A DNA stretch of 64,000 nucleotides from Streptomyces sp. 2114.4 (lineage in GTDB: Bacteria; Actinomycetota; Actinomycetes; Streptomycetales; Streptomycetaceae): the NCBI RefSeq assembly GCF_900187385.1, contig NZ_FYEY01000001.1:1240001-1304000 (forward strand). The letters run 5' to 3'. Positions 19,890 to 29,396 of this stretch are shown piece after piece. The number at the start of each line of letters is the position of its first letter. Position 1 is the stretch's first letter. Position numbers and translations under genes: made by a program. The notes beneath the pieces are model-generated. The model made no database searches and was not told the origin of the DNA. It worked only from the letters and a program-made list of their open reading frames with translations.

Positions 19890-19975
19890 GGCGGATCAGG
19901 GGGGGTCGGCCTGCGGCGGATCAGAGGGGGCGGGCGGGTCGGTTCAGGGGGTGGAGCGAGGTCGGATCAGGTCAG
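19890..19975. repeat. GGCGGATCAG direct repeats between davA and davB
   Basis: GGCGGATCAG at 19890-19899 and 19915-19924 (25-base period), each followed by a G-run, with a degenerate GGTCGGATCAG near 19960. This fills much of the 144-base gap between the two genes. Regulatory value is unknown. Confidence 0.55.
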
Positions 19976-20782
19976 CGGGCCGTACAGCTCCGGCCGGCGG
20001 TCGTGCAGATAGGGGTTGTCCGCCCGGGATTGCTTCAGGAAGGCGGGGTCGACCTCGGCCCGTACCAGCTGCTCGGTGCGGCCTGCGCGGGTGCGGACGA
20101 CACCGTCCGGGCCTGCCAGGCAGCTGAGGCCGACGAACTCGAACTCGGCCTCCGCGCCGACCCGGTTGACGTACGCGAGGTACATCTGGTTCTCGAAGGC
20201 GCGGACCGGGATGACGGACTCGGCGACGAACTGGAACGGGTGCATCTGCGCGGTGGGCACCAGCAGCAGATCGGTGCCGGCCAGCGCATGGGCCCGGACG
20301 TTCTCCGGGAACTCCACGTCATAGCAGATCAGCAGGCCGATCCTCAGGCCGGCCAGCTCGGCCTGGACGACGGCCCGCTCCCCCGGGGTGAACCATTCGT
20401 GCTCGAAGCAGCCGAAGAGATGCGTCTTGCGGTAGTTCGCGAGGCGCGAGCCGTCCGGCCCGATGAGCTGCGCCGAGTTGTACACCGCGGCGCTGTCGGT
20501 CTCGTCCTGCGCGGCACGCTCGGGGTAGCCGTAGAGCACCGCGATGCCGTGCTCGGCGGCGATCTCCCCGATGGCCCGGGCGCTGTCGCCGTCGGCGGTC
20601 TCGGCAAGGCGGTGGACGTCGGCGCCGATGGCATAGCCGGTGAGGAACAGCTCGGGGCAGGCGAGCAGTCCGGCGCCGGTCGCCGCCGCCTCGCGGGCCG
20701 CGTCGTCGAGGACCCGCAGATTGTGCGCGACATCGCCGGGCCGGCCCGAACTCTGGAGCAGGGCGGTGTGCAGCGACGTCAT
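19967..20782 (-). CDS. davA: nitrilase-superfamily amidase (DavA-like 5-aminovaleramidase)
   Basis: A carbon-nitrogen hydrolase of 271 residues. The catalytic triad is visible as Glu44 (CPELFLTGY), Lys119 (NYRKTHLFG) and Cys153 (LLICYDVEFPEN). LFLTGYAIG, LYGYPER and the YLAYVNRVGAE block are close to P. putida DavA as I recall it, which turns 5-aminovaleramide into 5-aminovalerate, the step after DavB. davB lies directly downstream. The ATG at 20782 has GAGGGG 5 bases upstream. Its promoter region carries three phased TTGCGC elements. Confidence 0.8.
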   Translation of the reverse strand: MTSLHTALLQSSGRPGDVAHNLRVLDDAAREAAATGAGLLACPELFLTGYAIGADVHRLAETADGDSARAIGEIAAEHGIAVLYGYPERAAQDETDSAAVYNSAQLIGPDGSRLANYRKTHLFGCFEHEWFTPGERAVVQAELAGLRIGLLICYDVEFPENVRAHALAGTDLLLVPTAQMHPFQFVAESVIPVRAFENQMYLAYVNRVGAEAEFEFVGLSCLAGPDGVVRTRAGRTEQLVRAEVDPAFLKQSRADNPYLHDRRPELYGPLT

Positions 20783-20860
20783 GGGACCCCTCGGCGAGGA
20801 CGGTGCGGGTGGACGCATTGACGGTACGGGCCGCCGCCGATGCGGGACAAGGAGTCACCG

Positions 20861-20922
20861 TTGCGCGCCGAGGGATGATTCATTGCGCGTTCAAGGGATC
20901 TTTCGAAGATTCGTTGCGCGCC
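20861..20922. promoter_or_regulatory. three phased TTGCGC elements upstream of davA
   Basis: TTGCGC occurs at 20861, 20883 and 20914 (spacings 22 and 31, near two and three helical turns), 79-140 bases before the davA ATG. The same element with spacings 21 and 30 lies upstream of the permease-lrp operon. These are likely binding sites for the Lrp/AsnC protein encoded at 21071-21526. Confidence 0.6.
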
Positions 20923-21002
20923 AGGCCGCAGGGGTAGCGGGCCCCTGCACCCGGGCGTACCGGGGCGCGGGCGGGCAGGGCCGGATCCCGGTCTGAAAGG
21001 CA

Positions 21003-21034
21003 ACGGGCCCCTCGGCCGTGCGCCAGGAGCCCGT
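21003..21034 (-). terminator. terminator after the lrp gene
   Basis: Arms ACGGGCCCCT (21003-21012) and AGGAGCCCGT (21025-21034) form a 10-base stem with one G-U pair, followed on the minus strand by TGCCTTTC. It lies 37 bases downstream of the regulator stop. Confidence 0.55.
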
Positions 21035-21070
21035 ACGGAGGGCGGACGAGGGGGCGTACGGGACAAGCCC

Positions 21071-21526
21071 TCAGCCCGGTGCCCCCGAGCTGTAGCGCCG
21101 CAGCAGCGGCGAGAGCACCAGGACGGATTTCGTCCGCTCCACGAACGGTTCGCCCGCGATGCGCTCCAGCACCCGCTCGAAGTGCCGCATGTCGGAGGCG
21201 AAGACCTGGACGACGGCGTCCGCCTCCCCGGTGACGGTGGAGGCGGACGCCACTTCCGGGTAGCGCGACAGGCCGCGGTGGATCGCCTCGGGCGAGGTGT
21301 TGCGGCGACAGTAGATCTCGATGAACCCCTCGGTCTCCCAGCCGAGCGCGGCCGGATCGACTCGTACGGTGAAGCCGGTGATCGCGCCGTCGGCCCGCAG
21401 CCGGTCCACGCGGCGCTTGACGGCCGGCGCGGAGAGCCCGACCTCCTGGCCGATGTCGGCATAGCTGCGGCGGGCGTCCTCGGCGAGGGCGTGGACGATG
21501 CGTTCGTCGAGATCGTTCAGTCGCAC
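21071..21526 (-). CDS. Lrp/AsnC family transcriptional regulator
   Basis: A 151-residue feast/famine regulator. The N-terminal HTH runs VRLNDLDERIVHALAEDARR to SAPAVKRRVDRLRADGAI (about 1-50), and the C-terminal RAM/AsnC ligand domain follows (ASTVTGEADAVVQVFASDM, about 90-110). I take the GTG at 21526, 10 bases after the permease stop; longer in-frame starts overlap the permease. Co-transcription with a cationic amino-acid permease and linkage to davBA suggest lysine or a product as effector. It probably controls both promoters through the TTGCGC elements. Confidence 0.9.
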   Translation of the reverse strand: MRLNDLDERIVHALAEDARRSYADIGQEVGLSAPAVKRRVDRLRADGAITGFTVRVDPAALGWETEGFIEIYCRRNTSPEAIHRGLSRYPEVASASTVTGEADAVVQVFASDMRHFERVLERIAGEPFVERTKSVLVLSPLLRRYSSGAPG

Positions 21527-21536
21527 TGCGGGTGGA

Positions 21537-23000
21537 TCACTTCTCTGCGGTGGCCAATCGGGAACGGCGCAAGCCGTAACCGAAGTAGACCACAAGGCCC
21601 ACGACCATCCAGACACCGAAGACCACCCAGGTCACGGCGCCGAGGCTGCCCATCATGTAGAGGCACAGCAGAAATCCGATCGCCGGGAAGAGCGGCGAGA
21701 GCGGGGTCCGGAAGCTGCGCGGCATATCGGGGCGGGTGCGGCGCAGCACGATCACCGCGACATTGACCAGCGCGAAGGCGAACAGGGTGCCGATGCTGGT
21801 GGCGTCGGCCAGCTGGCCCAGCGGCACCGCGGCGGCGAGGATGCCGCAGAACAGCGAGACGATCACGGTGTTGGCCCGTGGCGCACCGCTCTTCGGGTGC
21901 ACCTTGGCGAACACCTTCGGCACCAGCCCGTCCCGGGACATCGCGAAGAGGATGCGGGTCTGGCCGTAGAGCACGGTCAGCACGACGCTGGCGATGGCGA
22001 TGACCGCGCCGAAGGCGAGCAGCACGGCCCAGAAGCTCTGGCCGGAGACGTCCTTCATGATCCCGGCGAGCGCGGCTTCCGAGCCCTTGAACTTCTGCCA
22101 GGGCATCGCGCCCACGGCGATCGCCGCGACCAGGCAGTACAGCGCGGTGACGATCACCAGCGAGAGCATGATCGCGCGCGGCATGTCGCGCTGCGGGTTC
22201 TTGGCCTCCTCACCGGCGGTGGAGGCGGCGTCGAAGCCGATGTACGAGAAGAACAGGGTGGCGCCGGCCGCGCTGACACCCGCCATGCCCATCGGCATGA
22301 AGTTCGCGTAGTTGCCCGACTTCACGCCCTGCACGGCGACGCCGCAGAACAGCAGCAGGGCAACGATCTTGACGATGACCATGATCGTGTTGGCGCGGGC
22401 GCTCTCCTTGGCCCCGCCCAGCAGGAACACCATCGCCAGCAGCACGACCAGCAGCGCCGGCAGGTTGAAGACGCCGCCGTCACCGGGCGGCTGGGACAGC
22501 GCGTCCGGGATGGTGATGCCGATCGTGCCGGCGAGCAGTTCGTTGAGGTACTGGCCCCAGCCGACGGCGACGGCCGCGACCGAGACGCCGTACTCCAGGA
22601 TCAGGCACCAGCCGCAGACCCAGGCGACCAGCTCACCGAGGGTGGCGTAGGCGTAGGAGTACGAGGACCCGGAGACCGGGATGGTGCCGGCCAGCTCCGC
22701 GTAGGACAGCGCGGAGAACAGGGCGGTGATGCCGGCGATGACGAAGGAGAGGATGACCGCGGGCCCGGCGTCCGGGACGGCCTCGCCGAGCACCACGAAG
22801 ATGCCGGTGCCGAGCGTGGCGCCGATGCTGATCATGGTCAGCTGCCACATGCCCATCGAGCGGCGGAGCGTGCCCCCCTCGCCCTTGCCGCCCTCGGCGA
22901 CCAGCCGCTCTACGGGCTTGCGCCGCATCAACCGGGTGCCGAGGCCTCCGGAGGACTGCGGTGGGGGCCCTGCGGGTGGGGCTGCGCCGTGCTCCAACAC
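21537..23000 (-). CDS. cationic amino-acid (APC/CAT family) permease
   Basis: A 487-residue membrane protein with about 12 to 14 segments. The APC signature IGATLGTGIFVVLGEA (about 59-74) is followed by YAELAGTIPVSGSSYSYAYA, typical of CAT-type permeases, and SYIGFDAASTAGEEAKNPQR. CAT-type proteins move lysine, arginine or ornithine. The GTG at 23000 has AAGGAG 10 bases upstream and gives the standard N-terminus; longer in-frame ATG starts would swallow the promoter region. First gene of an operon with the Lrp regulator. Confidence 0.88.
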   Translation of the reverse strand: MLEHGAAPPAGPPPQSSGGLGTRLMRRKPVERLVAEGGKGEGGTLRRSMGMWQLTMISIGATLGTGIFVVLGEAVPDAGPAVILSFVIAGITALFSALSYAELAGTIPVSGSSYSYAYATLGELVAWVCGWCLILEYGVSVAAVAVGWGQYLNELLAGTIGITIPDALSQPPGDGGVFNLPALLVVLLAMVFLLGGAKESARANTIMVIVKIVALLLFCGVAVQGVKSGNYANFMPMGMAGVSAAGATLFFSYIGFDAASTAGEEAKNPQRDMPRAIMLSLVIVTALYCLVAAIAVGAMPWQKFKGSEAALAGIMKDVSGQSFWAVLLAFGAVIAIASVVLTVLYGQTRILFAMSRDGLVPKVFAKVHPKSGAPRANTVIVSLFCGILAAAVPLGQLADATSIGTLFAFALVNVAVIVLRRTRPDMPRSFRTPLSPLFPAIGFLLCLYMMGSLGAVTWVVFGVWMVVGLVVYFGYGLRRSRLATAEK

Positions 23001-23182
23001 TGGGGTGGCTCCTTTATCGCTGCCGATCAGATGAGATACGGGGGACGGCGACCGGCAGCGGTCGGTGTACGGGCATGCCGAAGCAACCCGCAGCAGGAGA
23101 CCGCCGAGCAGACGGACTCCGTCACTCCACGTACAGCGCATGACCTTACGGCCCGCCGCTGACCTGCCGTAATGCAGGTTCC

Positions 23183-23239
23183 TTGCGCAACGGCGACTGA
23201 TCATTGCGCACCGGTGCGCCGGGCAGCCGTTCGTTGCGC
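23183..23239. promoter_or_regulatory. three phased TTGCGC elements upstream of the permease-lrp operon
   Basis: TTGCGC at 23183 (within TTGCGCAA, a perfect palindrome), 23204 and 23234, spacings 21 and 30, with an extra GTGCGC at 23214. The pattern mirrors the davA upstream region and is the probable autoregulatory site of the Lrp protein. It lies 183 bases before the permease start, so a long leader is implied. Confidence 0.6.
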
Positions 23240-23308
23240 GCCGGGGTTCGATCGTACGGGCTCCGTGAGGGTGAGGCGGACCGGGGGCCCGGGTTCCGGA
23301 TAGCCGAA

Positions 23309-23337
23309 CGGCCCCGCACCGAGTCGGTGCGGGGCCG
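23309..23337 (-). terminator. guaB1 terminator hairpin
   Basis: Perfect 12-base stem CGGCCCCGCACC / GGTGCGGGGCCG with a 5-base loop, 40 bases after the guaB1 stop. Confidence 0.75.
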
Positions 23338-23377
23338 GTGAGCGGCGGTGCCGGGACGGGGTGCGTCCCGTGGCGGA

Positions 23378-24997
<1,620 letters not shown>

Positions 24998-25017
24998 TCA
25001 GGCCTGGTGCGCCGCCG

Positions 25018-25461
25018 CTACACGCCCTGCCGGTCCCGCCCCCTGGCCATGATCACGGCCAGTCCGGTGTCCGTGTCGCGCCAGTAGCCCACCGCATCCG
25101 CCAGGACGCCCTCGACGATGCTCCACTCGTCCGGGGACGCGGCCGCGTAGCCCTGCCAGCCCGTCACGACGAGCAGCCGGCCGCGGTCGGCGGGGCACCA
25201 GGACAGGTCGGTGAGGCAGTCGGCGAGCGCGTCCCAGTTGCGGCCGAACCAGTCCGGCAGCCGCAGGGCACGGGCGCACCGGTCCATGAAGGCGGCCTTG
25301 TCCGCGACCCCCTCCAGGTCCAGGGACGTGCCGGTCCAGCCGGCGTCCCGCGCGGCACCCAGCGCCTCGGCCACCGAGCGTTCCGCGGGCCAGGGCAGCA
25401 CCCCGGGGGGCGTACGTCCGTCGAGCACCGCGGCGAGCGGCCGGGGCACGGAACCCGTCAT
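25018..25461 (-). CDS. barstar family ribonuclease inhibitor
   Basis: A 147-residue cytoplasmic protein. The barstar core occupies about residues 45-130: SLDLEGVADKAAFMDRCARA, then LPDWFGRNWDALADCLTDL, the helix and loop that in barstar enter the RNase active site (Asp/Trp/Gly/Asn conserved). The preceding 40 residues are an extension. Its ATG at 25461 overlaps the TGA of the RNase gene (25458-25461), so nuclease and inhibitor are made together, as expected for self-protection. Confidence 0.92.
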   Translation of the reverse strand: MTGSVPRPLAAVLDGRTPPGVLPWPAERSVAEALGAARDAGWTGTSLDLEGVADKAAFMDRCARALRLPDWFGRNWDALADCLTDLSWCPADRGRLLVVTGWQGYAAASPDEWSIVEGVLADAVGYWRDTDTGLAVIMARGRDRQGV

Positions 25462-25925
25462 CGAAGCACCGCCTTGAAGGTCCGGTAGTGGTCGTCGGTG
25501 TAGTACGTCTCATGGCCCTGCCCGGTGACGAGCCGGCGGGCTCCGCGGTCCGGCGAGCCGGGCGTGGGCACCGTGTACTCGTGGTAGTAGCCGCGCGGCT
25601 GACGGGGCAGCAGCCGCTCACGGTTGCCGAAGACGGTGCCGTCCTGCGGATACGGGAAGGGGCCGCCGGCATCGATGAGCCGGAGGGTGTCCCGCGCCTG
25701 GGCGGGCAGCGCGCCGGCCGGCACGACCGGCATGCCCCGCGGCCGGTCCGAAGCGCCGGAGGGGCCCGGCGCATCGGCCGCGGCCGTGGCGGTGGACCGC
25801 GGCGGTCCGGACGAACTCCCGCCTGCGGCACCGCCCGTGGCACAGCCGGTCAGCACGAGGAGCAGCCCGGCGAGCAGCGTGCCGAGGACAGCGGCGGCAC
25901 GACGCGGGACGGAGCGGATCACCAT
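25458..25925 (-). CDS. RNase Sa-type guanyl-specific ribonuclease, predicted lipoprotein
   Basis: A 155-residue secreted nuclease. Residues 1-28 form a signal peptide with a lipobox LTGC (Cys28), followed by a Gly/Ser/Ala linker to about residue 66. The catalytic domain matches RNase Sa: PFPYPQDGTVFGNRE (89-103), YYHEYTVPTPG with Glu116, RGARR with Arg127 and Arg131, and DDHYRTF with His146; their spacing matches the Sa active site (Glu54, Arg65, Arg69, His85) to within one residue. The Sa disulphide cysteines are missing. The partner barstar gene overlaps the stop codon. Confidence 0.92.
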   Translation of the reverse strand: MVIRSVPRRAAAVLGTLLAGLLLVLTGCATGGAAGGSSSGPPRSTATAAADAPGPSGASDRPRGMPVVPAGALPAQARDTLRLIDAGGPFPYPQDGTVFGNRERLLPRQPRGYYHEYTVPTPGSPDRGARRLVTGQGHETYYTDDHYRTFKAVLR

Positions 25926-26025
25926 GCGCCGATGCTGTCACAGGGCTGCGCAGGCTGCTCGTCGGTGACCGGCGCCGGGGGTGCACGGGGCGGACGGCGG
26001 GGCGGTCGCGCAGGGGCGGGGCAGC

Positions 26026-26129
26026 GGGCGGGGTCGCGAGGCGGCGGGGGCGGTCCGCACGGGCGGGGTCGCGAGGCTGCCGGGACGGTCCGCACGGGCG
26101 GGGCAGCGGACCGGCGGGGCGGTCACGCG
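26026..26129. repeat. 35 bp tandem repeats upstream of the RNase gene
   Basis: Two 35-base units (26026-26060, 26061-26095), both opening GGGCGGGGTCGCGAGGC and ending CGGTCCGCAC with a few differences, plus a third diverged copy to about 26129. They lie between the sugar regulator stop and the RNase start, in the RNase upstream region. Confidence 0.8.
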
Positions 26130-26163
26130 GGGCCGTCCGCCGCCGCGTCCCGCCCGGCGCGGG

Positions 26164-27207
26164 TCACGCTCCGTCAGGATCCGCCCGGTCCAGTGCGGGG
26201 CGCGGCCCGGGGCCGGTCTCCAGCAGCAGGTGGTCGGCCGCGGCGGTGTCCGTGACCAGGCTGGTCACCAGCCCGGAGCGGAGCACCGCGCCGATCGCGG
26301 CGGCCTTGCGCCGGCCGCCCGCGATGGCGACGACCTCCGGGATACGGCGCAGCCGGTCCGCCTCGACGGTGATGCACCGCTCGCCGAGGTCCCGGCCGAT
26401 CCGCCGCCCCTCGGCGTCGAAGAGGTGCGCTGACATCTCGGCGGCCGCCCCCAGCGAGGCGTAGTGCTCCCGCTCCTGCTCCGAGAGCATGTCGTAGACG
26501 GTCGAGACGCCCGGCTCCCAGGAACCGATGGAGACACAGGCGACGGTGACCTTGTCGAAGTAGTCGAACGCGCGGGCGATCCCGGTCTGGCGGCGCAGCG
26601 CCTCGGCGGTCGCCGAGTCGGGCAGCAGCATCGGCGCATAGATCGGATGCGCCTCTCCTCCGGCGACATCGGCCGCACGGCGGACCGCCTCGACCGAACC
26701 GCGGTCGGCGGTACCGGCGTCGTACACACCGGTCAACTGCACCACGGTGCACGGCGGGAGACGGTGCAGCGCGGCCGCCATATGAATGGTCGACCGGCCC
26801 CACGCCAGCCCCAGCACATCGCCCTCGGTGACCAGCTCACCGAGGAGATCGGCCGCGACCTCGCCCAGGTTCTCCGGGTCCGCGGCGTCGTCGGGCGGCG
26901 TCTGGCCGCCGAAGGCGGGGGGAGCGTCCGCGGGCGACTCGACGACGACCGCGTGCCGCAGGCCGTAGCGGGCCCGCAGGGCGTCGGAGCGTTCGGCGTC
27001 CAGCTCGGAGGGCACCCGGATCTCGATCCGTACGAGATCACGTTCCAGGGCGGTCTCCAGCACCCGCGCGACCTTGAACCGGCTGACGCCGAACTCCTCC
27101 GCGATCTGGATCTTCGACTTGCCCTCAAGATAGAAACGGCGGGCCATGGCCGCGGCCTGCACCAGCTCGGCAGGGCCCATTCCGGACTGTGGGCGGCTGG
27201 CTACCAC
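26164..27207 (-). CDS. SorC/DeoR-type sugar-binding transcriptional regulator
   Basis: A 347-residue regulator with an N-terminal HTH (about 15-60: RRFYLEGKSKIQIAEEFGVS then RFKVARVLETA) and a C-terminal sugar-phosphate-binding domain of the SorC family (VLGLAWGRSTIHMAAAL, VVQLTGVYD, CVSIGSWEPGVSTVYDML, AIAGGRRKAAAIGAVLRSG). The effector is likely a phosphorylated sugar. I use the GTG at 27207 because GGGGAG lies 6-7 bases before it; an ATG 42 bases upstream has its purine stretch touching the start codon. It lies downstream of rpe, which may indicate a pentose-phosphate link. Confidence 0.88.
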   Translation of the reverse strand: MVASRPQSGMGPAELVQAAAMARRFYLEGKSKIQIAEEFGVSRFKVARVLETALERDLVRIEIRVPSELDAERSDALRARYGLRHAVVVESPADAPPAFGGQTPPDDAADPENLGEVAADLLGELVTEGDVLGLAWGRSTIHMAAALHRLPPCTVVQLTGVYDAGTADRGSVEAVRRAADVAGGEAHPIYAPMLLPDSATAEALRRQTGIARAFDYFDKVTVACVSIGSWEPGVSTVYDMLSEQEREHYASLGAAAEMSAHLFDAEGRRIGRDLGERCITVEADRLRRIPEVVAIAGGRRKAAAIGAVLRSGLVTSLVTDTAAADHLLLETGPGPRPALDRADPDGA

Positions 27208-27432
27208 GAAATTCTCCCCTTTTGCGCATCTGATCGAGTCTTTGCTCATCCTTTCAGAAACCCGGCGGCAACGGGGACCATGACCGTCCCGACCCTCGTG
27301 AACGCTCGGTTGCGCCCCGTACAACGGGCGGCACGGCCCCCGCCACGGGCGGATTCCCCTGGCGTGAATCAGCCGGGCCGGGCTCTCGCTCCGGGGCCCG
27401 ACCGGCACTCGCCCCCTGACCGGCACTCGCAC

Positions 27433-28116
27433 TCAGTGCGCGCAGCCCCAGCCCGCCGCCGCGGTCGCCGTCTCGGCCTGTTCGCGCAGGTCCCTGACCG
27501 CCTTGGCCGGGTCGTCCGCGCCGTACACCGCGGAGCCCGCCACGAACACATCGGCGCCCGCGTCGGCGCACCGCTCGATGGTGGCCGCCGAGACCCCGCC
27601 GTCCACCTGGAGCCCCAGCTGCAGGCCGTGCCGGGAGATCAGTTCACGGGTGCGGCGGATCTTCGGCAGCATGATGTCCAGGAACGCCTGGCCGCCGAAG
27701 CCGGGCTCCACGGTCATGATCAGCACCATGTCGAGCTCGGGGAGCAGGTCCTCGTACGGCTCGATCGGCGTGGCAGGCTTCAGCGCCATCGACGCCCGCG
27801 CGCCCTTGGCCCGGATCTCCCGCGCCAGCCGCACCGGCGCGGCCGCCGCCTCCACGTGGAAGGTCACGGACCCGGCTCCGGCCTCGATGTACTGCGGCGC
27901 CCAGCGGTCCGGGTCCTCGATCATCAGATGCAGGTCGAGCGGGGTGTCCGTCGCCTTGCTCAGCGACTCGACCACCGGCACACCGAGGGTGAGGTTCGGG
28001 ACGAAGTGGTTGTCCATGACGTCGACGTGCAGCCAGTCGGCGCCCTTGACGGCCTCGGCCTCCTCGGCGAGGCGGGCGAAGTCTGCGGACAGGATGCTGG
28101 GGTTGATCAAGGCCAT
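27433..28116 (-). CDS. rpe: ribulose-phosphate 3-epimerase
   Basis: Interconverts ribulose 5-phosphate and xylulose 5-phosphate in the pentose phosphate pathway. 227 residues, TIM barrel, starting [20 protein letters not shown]. Metal and catalytic residues are visible in [17 protein letters not shown] and in [20 protein letters not shown], and the phosphate loop in AGSAVYG. The ATG at 28116 gives the family start; a longer in-frame ATG was rejected. The sugar regulator gene follows at 27207. Confidence 0.96.
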   Translation of the reverse strand: MALINPSILSADFARLAEEAEAVKGADWLHVDVMDNHFVPNLTLGVPVVESLSKATDTPLDLHLMIEDPDRWAPQYIEAGAGSVTFHVEAAAAPVRLAREIRAKGARASMALKPATPIEPYEDLLPELDMVLIMTVEPGFGGQAFLDIMLPKIRRTRELISRHGLQLGLQVDGGVSAATIERCADAGADVFVAGSAVYGADDPAKAVRDLREQAETATAAAGWGCAH

Positions 28117-28235
28117 GCCCCCAGTATGGCCTGCGGGCCGGGAAGGGGCGGCGGCGGGAGGGACCGGGTTTTCGGCGGGCCGGTGCGGCCTTTCTGGGAC
28201 GCGGAGCGCGGCGGCGGGAGCGGCGATGAGCCCTC

Positions 28236-29084
28236 TCACACGCGTCCGCCGTCCTCCTCCGTCTTCGCCTCGCCGGGCTGCCGGCGCAGCGTCGCGGTGG
28301 CGATGTCCAGGAAGTCCGCTGCGGGGCCCGCGCAGCTGCCCTCCGGCATCGCCAGGCAGGTCTCGACCGGCGGGGCATCGGTGACGGGCAGGTAGACGAG
28401 ATCGGGGCGGGAGTACGAGCCCGCGACGCTGACGGGAACCAGCGCGAGGCCCTGCCCGGAGGCGATGAGCTCGAACTTCTCCTCCAGTGAGGAGGTCCGC
28501 CGCGTCCTGACGTCGAGGACCGGCTCACCGTCGAGAGCGGCCGACGTGAGGCTGCGACGGCCGGCCAGCCGATGGGTCACGGGCAGGCACGCGATCTTGG
28601 TCTCGTGACCGATGGGGACGGTGTGCAGCCCCGTGTCGTCGAAGGGGCGCCGGAGGTATCCGACGTGCGCGCGGCCGTCGCGCAGCGGTGCGTCCTGCTC
28701 CCACCAGCGCAGCGGAAACACATCGATCCGGACCTTCGGGTGGCTCGCCGTGAACGTCAGGATCGCCTCCGAGACGCGCAGGCCGGGCGAGAAGGCGACG
28801 ACGATCCGCTGCTCGCCCCGCCCGGCCTCGTGCACGCGACGCAGCGCCGTCTCGACCACCGTGGTGATCCTGCCCGCCTCGTCGTACAACTGACGTCCCG
28901 CGGGGGTCAGTTCGACGCTGCGCGTGGTCCGCGTGAACAGCGGGCAGCCCAACTCCTGCTCGAACGCGCGGATCTGCCGGCTGAGGACGGGCTGCGCGAT
29001 GAACAACGCCTGTGCCGCCCGGCCGAATTGCCGGTGTTCGGCCACCGCGACGAAATAGCGGAGTTTCCGCAGATCTAAATCCAT
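28236..29084 (-). CDS. LysR family transcriptional regulator
   Basis: A 282-residue LysR protein: N-terminal winged HTH ([20 protein letters not shown], then [20 protein letters not shown], residues 1-60) and a periplasmic-binding-fold effector domain (about 90-280). It is transcribed away from an SDR gene 312 bases off, its probable target. The ATG at 29084 has no clear ribosome binding site but a GATACC -10-like box lies 8 bases upstream, so the mRNA may be leaderless. AATACC and GATACC 20 bases apart could be binding half-sites. Confidence 0.9.
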   Translation of the reverse strand: MDLDLRKLRYFVAVAEHRQFGRAAQALFIAQPVLSRQIRAFEQELGCPLFTRTTRSVELTPAGRQLYDEAGRITTVVETALRRVHEAGRGEQRIVVAFSPGLRVSEAILTFTASHPKVRIDVFPLRWWEQDAPLRDGRAHVGYLRRPFDDTGLHTVPIGHETKIACLPVTHRLAGRRSLTSAALDGEPVLDVRTRRTSSLEEKFELIASGQGLALVPVSVAGSYSRPDLVYLPVTDAPPVETCLAMPEGSCAGPAADFLDIATATLRRQPGEAKTEEDGGRV

Positions 29085-29396
29085 TCCCGAAAGGTATCAA
29101 CGTGGTGGAAAGGGTATTGGACGCCCGGCGGAACCCCTCGGAGACTTGACTCATGATCGTCATCACCTCTCCGGCGGACGGCACCCACGCGGGCCCCTCC
29201 CCCACGGTATGGCGCACCTCACCGAGGTACTGAACCGTCAAGTGGGCCACGCCCGCCCGCTGTTGGACCGCTTCTCCACCACGTCCACCAGCTGCGTCAA
29301 CGCGGCTTCGCAGCAGTCCTGACAGCAGGATTCCCGACCCACAGGACCTGCCCCACAGGCCCTGCCCCATAAGCCCTGATCCACAAGAGGAATCAC
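29085..29396. promoter_or_regulatory. divergent intergenic region LysR/SDR
   Basis: 312 bases. It holds LysR-side promoter-like repeats near 29090-29115, a 37-codon open frame at 29209-29322 (MAHLTEVLNRQVGHARPLL, no recognised family, possibly a remnant of an older gene) and a 14-15 base tandem repeat before the SDR start. No other feature is seen. Confidence 0.5.
29338..29387. repeat. 14-15 bp tandem repeats before the SDR start
   Basis: CCCACAGGACCTGCC, CCACAGGCCCTGCC, CCATAAGCCCTGAT and a partial CCACAAG follow one another from 29338, ending about 10 bases before the ATG. The last copy contains the purine-rich AAGAGG used as ribosome binding site. Confidence 0.65.

Larger units (their letters stand above)
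23001..23377. promoter_or_regulatory. gene-free region between guaB1 and the permease: leader, promoter sites and terminator
   Basis: 377 bases without a convincing gene. From left: the long permease leader (23001-23160), a hairpin ACCTGC/GCAGGT (23163-23180), the TTGCGC cluster (23183-23239) and the guaB1 terminator (23309-23337). Confidence 0.6.

Noticed and set aside
18053..20821. Plus-strand open frame of about 920 codons opposite davB and davA
   Set aside because: Antisense shadow; low-complexity product, while both minus-strand genes have complete motifs.
29209..29322. 37-codon gene between LysR and SDR
   Set aside because: No ribosome binding site, no recognised family and it lies in a promoter region; noted only as a possible remnant.
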